Assembly (NCBI GenBank): GCA_045532055.1
Contig: JAZSFF010000034.1
Location: forward strand, 15,083-79,082
Direction of reading: 5' to 3'
DNA length: 64,000 bases
Origin: SIG440 sp045532055
GTDB taxonomy: Bacteria > Bacillota > Clostridia > Monoglobales > Monoglobaceae
The notes beneath the pieces are model-generated. The model was not told the DNA's origin, made no database searches, and saw nothing but the letters and a program-made list of their open reading frames with translations. Position 1 is the first letter of the stretch, and the number at the start of each line of letters is the position of its first letter. This document shows positions 16,379 through 23,533 of this stretch, in pieces. Position numbers and translations under genes: made by a program.

Positions 16379-17548
16379 ATGCAGGATTTTACGTATTATG
16401 CACCCACCAAAGTTTATTTTGGAAAAGATAAGCAGAAAATGGTGGGACAAATCATAAAAGGATACGGATACAAAAAAATAATGCTCCAGTATGGCAAGGA
16501 GAGTATAAAGAAAACCGGTATTTATGATGAAGTGATGGAGTCTTTAGCAAAGAATGGCATAGAGGTTGTGGAAATGGGAGGCGTGGAGGCAAATCCCAAA
16601 CTGAGTTTTGTACAGGAGGCAATAAAGGTTGCCAGAGAGACAGGCGTTGATATGATTTTGGCGGTTGGCGGTGGTTCTGTCATTGATTCGTCAAAGTATA
16701 CTGCTGCAGGAGTTATGTATGATGGGGATGTATGGGATTTTCCTACGCGAAAAGCCGTAGCAGAAAGGGCACTTCCTGTAGGTTGTATTCTCACCATTGC
16801 AGCGGCGGGCAGCGAGATGAGCGCTTCTGCAGTTATTTCAAACACGGAACTCAATATGAAAAGGGGTTTTGGCAGTGAGGCGAACAGATGCAAATTTGCT
16901 ATATGTAACCCCGAACTGACCTATACCGTAAGCAAATATCAGACAGCCTGCGGAATAGTTGATATAATGGCACATACCATGGAGAGGTATTTTACTGTGT
17001 GTGAGGATACTCCGCTTACAGACAGAATTGCAGAAAGTATTTTAAAATCTGTGATTGAAGCAGGAAAAATTCTTATGAAAAAACCTGATGATTATGACGC
17101 CAGGGCTACCATGATGTGGGCATCCAGTTTGTCCCACAATGACCTTACGGGTTGCGGCAGAGAAAATGCTCTTGCGGTGCATCAGCTTGAGCATGCGCTC
17201 AGCGGTGAATATGATGAGATTGCTCACGGAGCAGGGCTGGCAGTGCTTTTTCCTGCTTGGGGCAAATATATCTACAAGTACAATATTTCACGTTTTGCGC
17301 AGTTTGCTCGGCGTGTATGGGACGTTGAGGAAAAGGATGACGAATTGGCGGCAAGGCTGGGGATAGACAGAATGGAGGAATTCTTCGCCTTGATTGAAAT
17401 GCCTTCAAGATTGAAAGATTTTGGCCTTGATGCAGAGTGCATTGACCGATTGGCGGAGCTTTGCACCTTTGGCAAGACAAGAACGGTCAAGAGTTATGTT
17501 GAACTTGATTATGACAGGATAAAAGAAATTTTTAAGATTTGCCTGTAA
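16379..17548 (+). CDS. Iron-containing alcohol dehydrogenase (NAD(P)H-dependent butanol dehydrogenase type)
   Basis: This is a 389-aa group III alcohol dehydrogenase. It opens with YYAPTKVYFGKDK, typical of the BdhA/YqhD branch, has the nucleotide-binding GGGSVIDSSKYTAAG near residue 100, and the metal-binding His-rich region around residues 190-280 (HTMERYF, HQLEHALSGEYDEIAHGAG). It reduces aldehydes to alcohols with NAD(P)H in the cytoplasm, and could serve fermentation or aldehyde detoxification. It follows the TetR gene closely and is closed by its own terminator. The exact substrate range is unknown. Confidence 0.9.
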   Translation: MQDFTYYAPTKVYFGKDKQKMVGQIIKGYGYKKIMLQYGKESIKKTGIYDEVMESLAKNGIEVVEMGGVEANPKLSFVQEAIKVARETGVDMILAVGGGSVIDSSKYTAAGVMYDGDVWDFPTRKAVAERALPVGCILTIAAAGSEMSASAVISNTELNMKRGFGSEANRCKFAICNPELTYTVSKYQTACGIVDIMAHTMERYFTVCEDTPLTDRIAESILKSVIEAGKILMKKPDDYDARATMMWASSLSHNDLTGCGRENALAVHQLEHALSGEYDEIAHGAGLAVLFPAWGKYIYKYNISRFAQFARRVWDVEEKDDELAARLGIDRMEEFFALIEMPSRLKDFGLDAECIDRLAELCTFGKTRTVKSYVELDYDRIKEIFKICL

Positions 17549-17555
17549 AATGCAT

Positions 17556-17597
17556 AAAAAAGGGATATGGCTGTTAATGATGCCATATCCTTTTTTG
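17556..17597 (+). terminator. Rho-independent terminator after the alcohol dehydrogenase
   Basis: The hairpin AAAGGGATATGGC / GCCATATCCTTTTTT is followed by a T tract. It also lies just beyond the convergent AbrB-type gene and may serve both. Confidence 0.88.
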
Positions 17598-17611
17598 TTT
17601 TAAAAATATAG

Positions 17612-18025
17612 TTAAATAAGAGAAGCCAGAGTTTTGATGCATTTTTCGCAAATAAGTTTTTTCTTATACATAACGGTGTTGTGAACTTCTTTGCAAAAAA
17701 TGCAAGAGGGCTCATATTTGCCCAGGATGATTTTTGTATTTTCAACGAAAATTTCAAGAGCGTCCTTGGGTTCAATACCCAATTTTTTGCAGAGCTCCTT
17801 GGGGATAACAATTCTGTCAAGATTGTCAACGTGTCTTACAATGCCTGTACTTTTTGAGGGCTTTGTTGCGGTCTTGATTTCGTGCTTTTCAAGAATAATG
17901 TTGCTTCCATCCACAAAGATTTCCAAGGCACCCTTAGGCTCAATGCCAAGAGTCTTGCACAATTCTTTGGGGATAACAATTCTGTCAAGATTGTCAACGT
18001 GTCTTACAATGCCTGTGGATTTCAT
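17612..18025 (-). CDS. Tandem AbrB/SpoVT-type DNA-binding protein with C-terminal zinc-ribbon-like tail
   Basis: This 137-aa protein contains two copies of an AbrB/MazE-type swapped-hairpin domain, residues about 1-50 and 57-107, each beginning KSTGIVRHVDNLDRIVIPKE. A Cys-rich tail follows, with CIFC at about residue 109 and CEKC at about 127, which may bind zinc. Single-domain clostridial AbrB regulators of 80-95 aa normally carry just one domain plus such a tail, so this is an internal duplication. AbrB proteins work as dimers in which each chain gives one half of the DNA-binding fold; a fused pair could fold within one chain or as a larger assembly. The start ATG has GGAGAGG upstream. Targets are unknown. 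Confidence 0.88.
   Translation of the reverse strand: MKSTGIVRHVDNLDRIVIPKELCKTLGIEPKGALEIFVDGSNIILEKHEIKTATKPSKSTGIVRHVDNLDRIVIPKELCKKLGIEPKDALEIFVENTKIILGKYEPSCIFCKEVHNTVMYKKKLICEKCIKTLASLI
17799..18016. repeat. Intragenic direct repeat, two 50-bp identical blocks 168 bp apart
   Basis: Positions 17799-17848 and 17967-18016 are identical base for base, including third codon positions, and are offset by exactly 168 bp (56 codons). They encode the start of each AbrB domain. The rest of the repeat unit has diverged by several substitutions, so either the duplication is fairly recent or gene conversion maintains the blocks. Confidence 0.9.
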
Positions 18026-18217
18026 TTCAGACCTCTCCTTTTCTGGTTTTACCTCTGTTTTTTATTTATATTACCATATTTGTAAAATAAAGTCAATAGA
18101 TATAATAAAAATTTTTTATTTGGGAATTGTTGTCGAAGAACGCTGGCGTATTTTGGGAACAGCGGAAATCCGGGCTTTGAGTGATATCAAGGTTATTATC
18201 ACCACGCAGTTTCGTAA

Positions 18218-18252
18218 AAACAAAAACCCCCGGCATCTGCCAGGGGTTTTGC
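18218..18252 (-). terminator. Rho-independent terminator of the flavodiiron/rubredoxin unit
   Basis: Read on the - strand, AAAACCCC...GGGGTTTT arms with an inner GGC/GCC pair are followed by a T-rich run. It lies 26 bp beyond the rubredoxin stop. Confidence 0.82.
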
Positions 18253-18277
18253 TTTTGAAAATGGTTTTATTTCAGAA

Positions 18278-18438
18278 TTATTCTTCAGAGAACATATCCT
18301 TGCCTACGCCGCAAAGTGGACATTCAAAGTCGTCGGGAAGGTCCTCAAACTTTGTTCCGGGTTGGATTCCCATATCAGGAGCACCCAATTCTTCGTCATA
18401 AACCCATCCGCAAGCGTCACATACATATTTTTTCATAA
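18278..18438 (-). pseudogene. Rubredoxin with an apparent 2-bp frameshift after codon 6
   Basis: Starting at the ATG at 18438, which has a good GGAGG upstream, the reading gives MKKYVC and then leaves frame. From 18421 down to the TAA at 18278 another frame gives an intact rubredoxin body: CDACGWVYDEELGAPDMG, then FECPLCGVGKDMF with the second C-x-x-C. Deleting one GT from the TGTGTGAC stretch at about 18416-18423 restores a normal 52-aa rubredoxin. An alternative start (ATG at 18424) would give a 48-aa protein keeping all four iron-binding Cys, but its ribosome-binding site would be about 21 bases away. Either this is a real frameshift, a programmed or slippage-corrected one, or a sequencing error. 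It sits 44 bp downstream of the flavodiiron protein gene, its usual electron acceptor. Confidence 0.8.
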
Positions 18439-18482
18439 TAAAGCCTCCTTTTTATATATTATTTCCATATTTTTTTAAATAA

Positions 18483-19640
18483 TCAGTTTCTGCACAGTTC
18501 TTTTGCCAGAGCCATAATTTGTGAAGAGTTTTCTTCGTCAAGAGCAGAAAGAATTTTCACAGTGGCATCGGTGTATGTCAGGTTTTTGCAGCCTTGAAGC
18601 AGGTCTTTCATAACCTTGGTGGCATTCGGTGCCCAACTGCCGTTTTCTATAAATCCAATGGTTCTGTTCTGGAAGTTGCGTTCAGCAAGATGATGTATGA
18701 ATTCACGCATGAAAGGAAAGATGTCTGCATTGTATGTGGTGGTGGCAAGAACAATCTTTCCGTAGCGGAATGCGTCTTCCACAGCCTCCGCCATGTCACA
18801 CCGTGCAAGGTCATTGACAACTACCTTGGCGCACCCCTGTTTCTTTAACTCTTTGGCAAATTCCAAAACTGCCTTTTTGGTGTTGCCGTAGACCGAAGTA
18901 TAGGCGATTACAACGCCATCAGATTCAACTCCGTAGCTGGACCATGTATTGTATAAATCCAGGTAATATCCAAGATTTTCCTTAAGAACAGGACCATGTA
19001 AAGGACAAATGGTTTGTATGTCCAGGTTGGCAGCTTTTTTGAGAAGAGCCTGAACCTGAGTGCCGTATTTGCCGACAATACCGATATAATAACGTCGTGC
19101 CTCGCATGCCCAGTCCTCGTCTGCGTCAAGTGCACCAAACTTCCCGAAAGCATCAGCGGAAAAAAGAACCTTGTCAAAGCTGTCATAAGTAACAATAACC
19201 TCGGGCCAGTGTACCATAGGAGCAGTGACAAAGGTCAGATTGTGTTTACCCAAAAGCAGGGTGTCGCCCTCGCCAACAACAATCTGTTTGTCAGCAAAGT
19301 CTGTGCCGAAAAAGTTCTTCATCATTGCAAAGGCTTTTGATGATGCAACAATTTTTGCGTTGGGATAGGTGTCTGCAAAGTGTTTAATGCTTGCCGAATG
19401 GTCAGGTTCCATATGCTGAACTATCAGGTAGTCAGGGGTTCTGTCGCCCAACTCAATGCCGATGTTGCGAAGCCAGCCGTCGGTGAAATTTATATCAACA
19501 GAATCCATAATGGCAATCTTTTCATCAATAATGGCATATGAATTGTATGACATTCCGTTGGGAACAACATACTGACCCTCAAACAGGTCAATCTTGTGGT
19601 CGTTGACGCCTATATATTTGATGCTGTCTGTTATTTTCAT
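18483..19640 (-). CDS. fprA: Flavodiiron protein (FprA type, rubredoxin:oxygen/NO oxidoreductase)
   Basis: This 385-aa protein combines an N-terminal beta-lactamase-like diiron domain and a C-terminal flavodoxin domain. Diiron ligands are seen in VQHMEPDHSASIKHF (H-x-E-x-D-H) and APMVHWPEV, with CPLHGPVL as the last His. The flavodoxin phosphate loop is VIAYTSVYGNTKKAV near residue 250. It reduces oxygen to water (or NO to N2O) in the cytoplasm of anaerobes, with electrons from rubredoxin. The rubredoxin gene directly follows, and a high-molecular-weight rubredoxin, a known electron donor to FprA in related bacteria, lies at 58.8-59.5 kb. The length is typical, and the start ATG has AAGGAGG upstream. 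Confidence 0.93.
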   Translation of the reverse strand: MKITDSIKYIGVNDHKIDLFEGQYVVPNGMSYNSYAIIDEKIAIMDSVDINFTDGWLRNIGIELGDRTPDYLIVQHMEPDHSASIKHFADTYPNAKIVASSKAFAMMKNFFGTDFADKQIVVGEGDTLLLGKHNLTFVTAPMVHWPEVIVTYDSFDKVLFSADAFGKFGALDADEDWACEARRYYIGIVGKYGTQVQALLKKAANLDIQTICPLHGPVLKENLGYYLDLYNTWSSYGVESDGVVIAYTSVYGNTKKAVLEFAKELKKQGCAKVVVNDLARCDMAEAVEDAFRYGKIVLATTTYNADIFPFMREFIHHLAERNFQNRTIGFIENGSWAPNATKVMKDLLQGCKNLTYTDATVKILSALDEENSSQIMALAKELCRN

Positions 19641-19711
19641 AAGTTATTTCCTCCTTGTAAACCTCTTTTGATTGTAGCACATAATCCATTAACATTCAAC
19701 ACATTTTTGCC

Positions 19712-20659
19712 TTATTCCTTTTGAAATATTTTAACAGTTTTATTTTGCAAGAGGTTGATTGCATCAAATAAGTCACACAGGTGTGAAGATTTTTTCACAG
19801 CTTTAAGAATTTTTTTCTCATTTGGGAAATTCCACATTATATACATCCAGATTTCTTTCAGTTTGTGGAGAGTGTATACCTCTGAACCAAGGACGGGAAG
19901 ATACCGCTCTGCCAGAACTTTTGTAAAGTCAATCAGTTCGGCTGTTTCCAGTTTTTCTCCGCCACGGATTTCTCTGAAGATGGCAGGGTTAGCTACAGCG
20001 CCTCTGCCAAGCATTACACCCTCTGCGTCGGGGAAAGTCCCGACTATCCGCTGATAATCAGTTGCAGAAAAAACATTTCCATTGTAGCAAACCTTGTTCT
20101 TTGATGAATTGTATGCTTTGGCAAAAACCTCTATGTCGGGTTCGCCATTATAGAAATCTGCCCTTGCTCTTGGGTGTATAATAAGAGTTGACAATGGATA
20201 CTTATTATAGATGGGAAGAATGAAATCAAGTTCGGTTCCCGAGGAAAAACCGCTCCTTGTTTTTATGGAAATTTCAAGCTTGCTGTCGGTGAAAACCTGA
20301 CAGAGAAAGTCGTGCAATGCTTCTGTGTCACGCAAAAACCCCGAACCGCGGTTTTTCTTTACCACAGTGCCCGAGGGACAGCCAAGGTTGATGTTTACTG
20401 AATTATAACCCAAGGTTCTGATTTTTTCCTCAAATTTGAGAAAAGAATCACTGCGGTTTGTCAGGACTTGGACAGTAAGATTTATATCCTGATTTACATC
20501 GGGAACAATGTCCCGCAGAGATTTGATGCTGATTCGTTCATTATCGCTGGGGGTAATAAATGGTGCAAAGTATGAGTCGCAGCCTCCGAACATCTGGGCG
20601 TGAGTGTTTCGGTATATATGTGTGGTTATCCCCTCAAGGGGTGCAAAGTACAGGTTCAT
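19712..20659 (-). CDS. tRNA-dihydrouridine synthase family protein
   Basis: This 315-aa FMN-dependent TIM-barrel enzyme begins MNLYFAPLEGITTHIYRN. The active-site Cys is in NINLGCPSGTVVKKNRGSG near residue 100, and the FMN phosphate site is near GVMLGRGAVANPAIFREI. It reduces specific uridines in tRNA to dihydrouridine. I preferred the ATG at 20659, whose upstream GGAGA is well spaced, to the ATG at 20674. It is closer to short Dus paralogues found in Clostridia than to full DusB, so the tRNA position is not assignable. It lies downstream of hppA but beyond a terminator. Confidence 0.9.
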   Translation of the reverse strand: MNLYFAPLEGITTHIYRNTHAQMFGGCDSYFAPFITPSDNERISIKSLRDIVPDVNQDINLTVQVLTNRSDSFLKFEEKIRTLGYNSVNINLGCPSGTVVKKNRGSGFLRDTEALHDFLCQVFTDSKLEISIKTRSGFSSGTELDFILPIYNKYPLSTLIIHPRARADFYNGEPDIEVFAKAYNSSKNKVCYNGNVFSATDYQRIVGTFPDAEGVMLGRGAVANPAIFREIRGGEKLETAELIDFTKVLAERYLPVLGSEVYTLHKLKEIWMYIMWNFPNEKKILKAVKKSSHLCDLFDAINLLQNKTVKIFQKE

Positions 20660-20738
20660 TTGTATTGTCTCCATTTATGATAATATATAGATTTTATCAT
20701 ATACAAAAATCTCTGTCAATCGCATACGGCGTAAATAT

Positions 20739-20770
20739 AAAAAAGGCTTGCCTTGGGGCAAGCCTTTTTT
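20739..20770 (-). terminator. Rho-independent terminator after hppA
   Basis: AAAAAGGCTTGCC / GGCAAGCCTTTTTT with a short loop; it has T tracts on both strands. It lies between the hppA stop and the Dus gene. Confidence 0.9.
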
Positions 20771-20775
20771 GTGCC

Positions 20776-22860
20776 TTAAAGAATTGAGAAGTTGATTACG
20801 ACTGCTGCAAAAACAATGGAAACCATTGAAAGAAGTTTGATGAGAATGTTGATTGCCGGACCGGAGGTATCCTTGAAGGGGTCACCAACTGTGTCACCGA
20901 CAACTGCGGCTTTGTGGTTTTCGGAGCCTTTGCCGCCGTAAACGCCACTTTCAATATACTTCTTTGCGTTATCCCAGGCACCGCCGGAGTTTGACATAAA
21001 TATTGCCATCAAAAATCCGGATGCGGTTGCACCTGCAAGCATACCCACAACACCGGTACATCCAAGGATAAGACCAACAACAATGGGAACAGCAACGGCA
21101 ACGATGGTGGGAAGAACCATTTCTCGAAGACTTGCCTTTGTACAAAGGTCAACACAGCTTTCGTAATCAGCATCTGCCTCACCTTGCATAAGACCCTTGA
21201 TTTCTTTAAACTGACGGCGAACTTCCTTGACAACACTTTGTGCTGCGCGGCCAACTGAGTTCATTGTAATTGCGGCAAACACAAAGGGCAAACATGCACC
21301 CACAAACAAGCCGATAAGAACGGCAGGGTTTGTGATGCTTAGATTTGCAATCTTTGCCGCGCCGCCTTCGATGCTGTTTACTTTGTCTATGTATGATGCC
21401 ATAAGTGCCAACGCTGTAAGCGCAGCAGAGCCGATGGCAAAACCTTTGCCTGTTGCTGCGGTGGTGTTGCCCAAAGAGTCAAGGGCATCGGTGCGTTCTC
21501 TTACGGATTTGTCAAGACCTGCCATCTGAGCAATTCCCCCTGCGTTATCAGCAACGGGACCATATGCGTCTGTTGCCAAAGTGATGCCCAATGTTGAAAG
21601 CATACCAACTGCTGCAAGAGCTATACCATAAAGCCCCATTGATGCATCTGCTGCACCTCCTGAAACATAGTATGCGACAAGAACACAAATTGCAACGATA
21701 ATGATTGGCAAAAGCGTAGAAAGCATACCCACTGACAGACCGCCAATGATAATGGTTGCAGTGCCTGTCTCTGAGGTTGCAGCCAGATTCCTGGTTGGTT
21801 TGTAGCTGTCGGATGTGAAGTATTCGGTAGCCTGACCGATAAACACACCTGATATAAGACCTGCAAGAATTGCAAAATATATCATCCAGTTTTCTTTTCC
21901 TAAAACAAAGAAAACAAGAGGTAGCGAAACAATACCGATAACAATTGCAGAGAAGTTTGTTCCTCGTGAAAGTGCACCAAGGAGCTCTTTCTGAGTTGCA
22001 CCCTCTTTGGTTCTTACAAGGAATGTTCCGAAAATTGAACAGATAACACCGATTGCTGCCAGAAGCATAGGCAGGGCCATTGCCTCAAGACTGTGGAAAG
22101 CCGCAACCCCCAAAGCACTTGCGGAAATAATGGAACCAACATAAGACTCATAAAGGTCAGCACCCATGCCTGCAACGTCGCCCACGTTGTCACCAACGTT
22201 ATCAGCAATAACTGCGGGGTTTCTGGGGTCGTCCTCGGGGATTCCTGCCTCCACCTTGCCCACAAGGTCGGCGCCAACGTCAGCGGCCTTGGTAAAGATG
22301 CCTCCGCCAACACGGGCAAAAAGAGCCATGGATGATGCGCCCATACCAAAGGTCAGCATAGCACTGGTTATTGCCTCGTTGGAAAGTTGGAACACAAACT
22401 TCAAAAGGAAGAACCATACTGAAATATCAAGAAGACCAAGACCTACAACGGTAAAGCCCATAACACTTCCTGCGGAAAATGCGATACGAAGACCTTTGTT
22501 GAGACCCTCCTGACAAGCGTTAGCAGTTCTTGAGTTTGAAAGTGTGGCAATTTTCATGCCGATAAAGCCAGAGAGAGCAGAAAAGAAACCACCGGTAATA
22601 AAAGCAAAGGGAACGTAAGGGGTAAGGAGACCAAATGTTGCCATTATACCCAGAATGACAAACATAATGCCAAAAAAGATAAGAACAACCTTATACTGTC
22701 TTTTGAGGTAGGCGTTTGCCCCTTTTCTGATTGATTGGGAAATTTTCTTCATCAAATCTGTGCCTTCAGAAAATTTCACTACTTTCAGCGCGGTTGCAAG
22801 AGCAAAGAGCAATGCCAGAAGTGCACCAAAAGCGGTCAAAATGATTAACAATTTATCCAT
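20776..22860 (-). CDS. hppA: Membrane-bound ion-pumping pyrophosphatase, K+-dependent type
   Basis: This 694-aa integral membrane protein has about 16 helices. It couples hydrolysis of pyrophosphate to pumping of Na+ or H+ out of the cell. The substrate-binding block DVGADLVGKVEAGIPEDDPR begins at about residue 194, followed by NVGDNVGDVAGMGADLYESY. The K+ determinant region at about residue 464 reads GNTTAATGKGFAIG; Ala at the first variable place and Gly three residues later is the K+-dependent pattern, whereas K+-independent enzymes have Lys and Thr. Na+ pumping is common in this branch but is not proven here. A consensus promoter lies about 85 bp upstream. Confidence 0.93.
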   Translation of the reverse strand: MDKLLIILTAFGALLALLFALATALKVVKFSEGTDLMKKISQSIRKGANAYLKRQYKVVLIFFGIMFVILGIMATFGLLTPYVPFAFITGGFFSALSGFIGMKIATLSNSRTANACQEGLNKGLRIAFSAGSVMGFTVVGLGLLDISVWFFLLKFVFQLSNEAITSAMLTFGMGASSMALFARVGGGIFTKAADVGADLVGKVEAGIPEDDPRNPAVIADNVGDNVGDVAGMGADLYESYVGSIISASALGVAAFHSLEAMALPMLLAAIGVICSIFGTFLVRTKEGATQKELLGALSRGTNFSAIVIGIVSLPLVFFVLGKENWMIYFAILAGLISGVFIGQATEYFTSDSYKPTRNLAATSETGTATIIIGGLSVGMLSTLLPIIIVAICVLVAYYVSGGAADASMGLYGIALAAVGMLSTLGITLATDAYGPVADNAGGIAQMAGLDKSVRERTDALDSLGNTTAATGKGFAIGSAALTALALMASYIDKVNSIEGGAAKIANLSITNPAVLIGLFVGACLPFVFAAITMNSVGRAAQSVVKEVRRQFKEIKGLMQGEADADYESCVDLCTKASLREMVLPTIVAVAVPIVVGLILGCTGVVGMLAGATASGFLMAIFMSNSGGAWDNAKKYIESGVYGGKGSENHKAAVVGDTVGDPFKDTSGPAINILIKLLSMVSIVFAAVVINFSIL

Positions 22861-22942
22861 TTTAAATTCATCCTCCTGAAAAAATTAGATTCAGACTGCA
22901 CCGAGTGCCGCCTGAACACACTTGCAATAAATATAATTTATA

Positions 22943-22971
22943 ATTTTATCACAAAAATAGGCAAGGGACAA
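22943..22971 (-). promoter_or_regulatory. Promoter of hppA
   Basis: On the - strand, TTGTCC (22971-22966) and TAAAAT (22948-22943) are 17 bp apart. The hppA ATG follows about 80 bp downstream. Confidence 0.65.
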
Positions 22972-22997
22972 CTGTTTATTTATACTTTTAGTAATAT

Positions 22998-23024
22998 TTG
23001 TTAAAATTGTTATACTTTTAACAA
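22998..23024. promoter_or_regulatory. Palindromic region with a Rex-box-like site upstream of hppA
   Basis: TTGTTAAAA and TTTTAACAA form a 9-9-9 inverted repeat. Inside it, 23007-23024 reads TTGTTAT-ACTT-TTAACAA, which matches the redox repressor Rex consensus (TTGTTAA-N4-TTAACAA) at 13 of 14 fixed places. The 10-mer TATACTTTTA also recurs at 22981 and 23011. The site lies about 35 bp upstream of the hppA -35 box, which is an unusual place for a simple repressor. Confidence 0.45.
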
Positions 23025-23130
23025 GAATGTTGTTATTCATGTTTAAAAAAGAATACAAAACATGATGTATTTTGACCGAAAATATGGAAATTGCTGAGGA
23101 TAAACAAAACGGTCAATAACCTCATAAAAG
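23025..23130. other. AT-rich spacer between IreB gene and hppA
   Basis: This is the remainder of the 315-bp gap between 22861 and 23175. I see no gene and no further structure besides the terminator at 23131. Confidence 0.6.
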
Positions 23131-23161
23131 AGACCCCACAGTCTAAAAGACTATGGGGTCA
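23131..23161 (-). terminator. Hairpin terminator after the IreB-family gene
   Basis: Arms GACCCCACAGTCT and AGACTATGGGGTC with one mismatch; on the - strand it is followed by CTCTTTTAT, a weak T tract. Confidence 0.7.
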
Positions 23162-23175
23162 TACTGTTTTAAGTA

Positions 23176-23439
23176 TTATTTGTTGTTGTCAGCCACATAG
23201 AACTTAACCAGTTCCTCAAGGATTTCGTCAGTTTCCAGTCGCTGAATAAGAGTTCTTGCTCCGTTGTGAGCAGTAATGTAGGAGGGATCGCCGGACATAA
23301 TATAACCCACCATCTGGTTTATGGGGTTATAGCCTTTTTCCTGCAGTGCCTGATGAACTGACAGTATAAGGCTTCTGGTATCAGGCTTGTCCTTTTCAAC
23401 CTGAAATTTTACGGTTTTTGAAAAGTTTGTATTTTCCAT
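23176..23439 (-). CDS. IreB family regulatory phosphoprotein (UPF0297, YrzL-like)
   Basis: This 87-aa protein has the family core TRSLILSVHQALQEKGYNPI then NQMVGYIMSGDPSYITAHNG. In Enterococcus, IreB is a substrate of the PASTA-domain kinase IreK and affects cephalosporin resistance; the kinase phosphorylates a Thr near the N-terminus. In most Firmicutes this gene sits with ruvX (yqgF) and a DUF1292 gene, often after alaS. Here none of these partners is adjacent, and it stands alone between a terminator and the LtaS-like gene. The start ATG has GAGGTAATTTTT upstream. Confidence 0.9.
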   Translation of the reverse strand: MENTNFSKTVKFQVEKDKPDTRSLILSVHQALQEKGYNPINQMVGYIMSGDPSYITAHNGARTLIQRLETDEILEELVKFYVADNNK

Positions 23440-23533
23440 AAAAATTACCTCCTCAAGGTTTGGTATTTACTCAAACCTTATGTTCATTGTATCACAACTG
23501 ATGAGAATTTACAAGTGCAATTCACAGAAAAGT

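Noticed and set aside
17691..18401. A 236-codon + strand frame over the AbrB-like gene and rubredoxin.
   Set aside because: Antisense to two recognisable proteins; the repeated part merely mirrors the duplicated AbrB domain.
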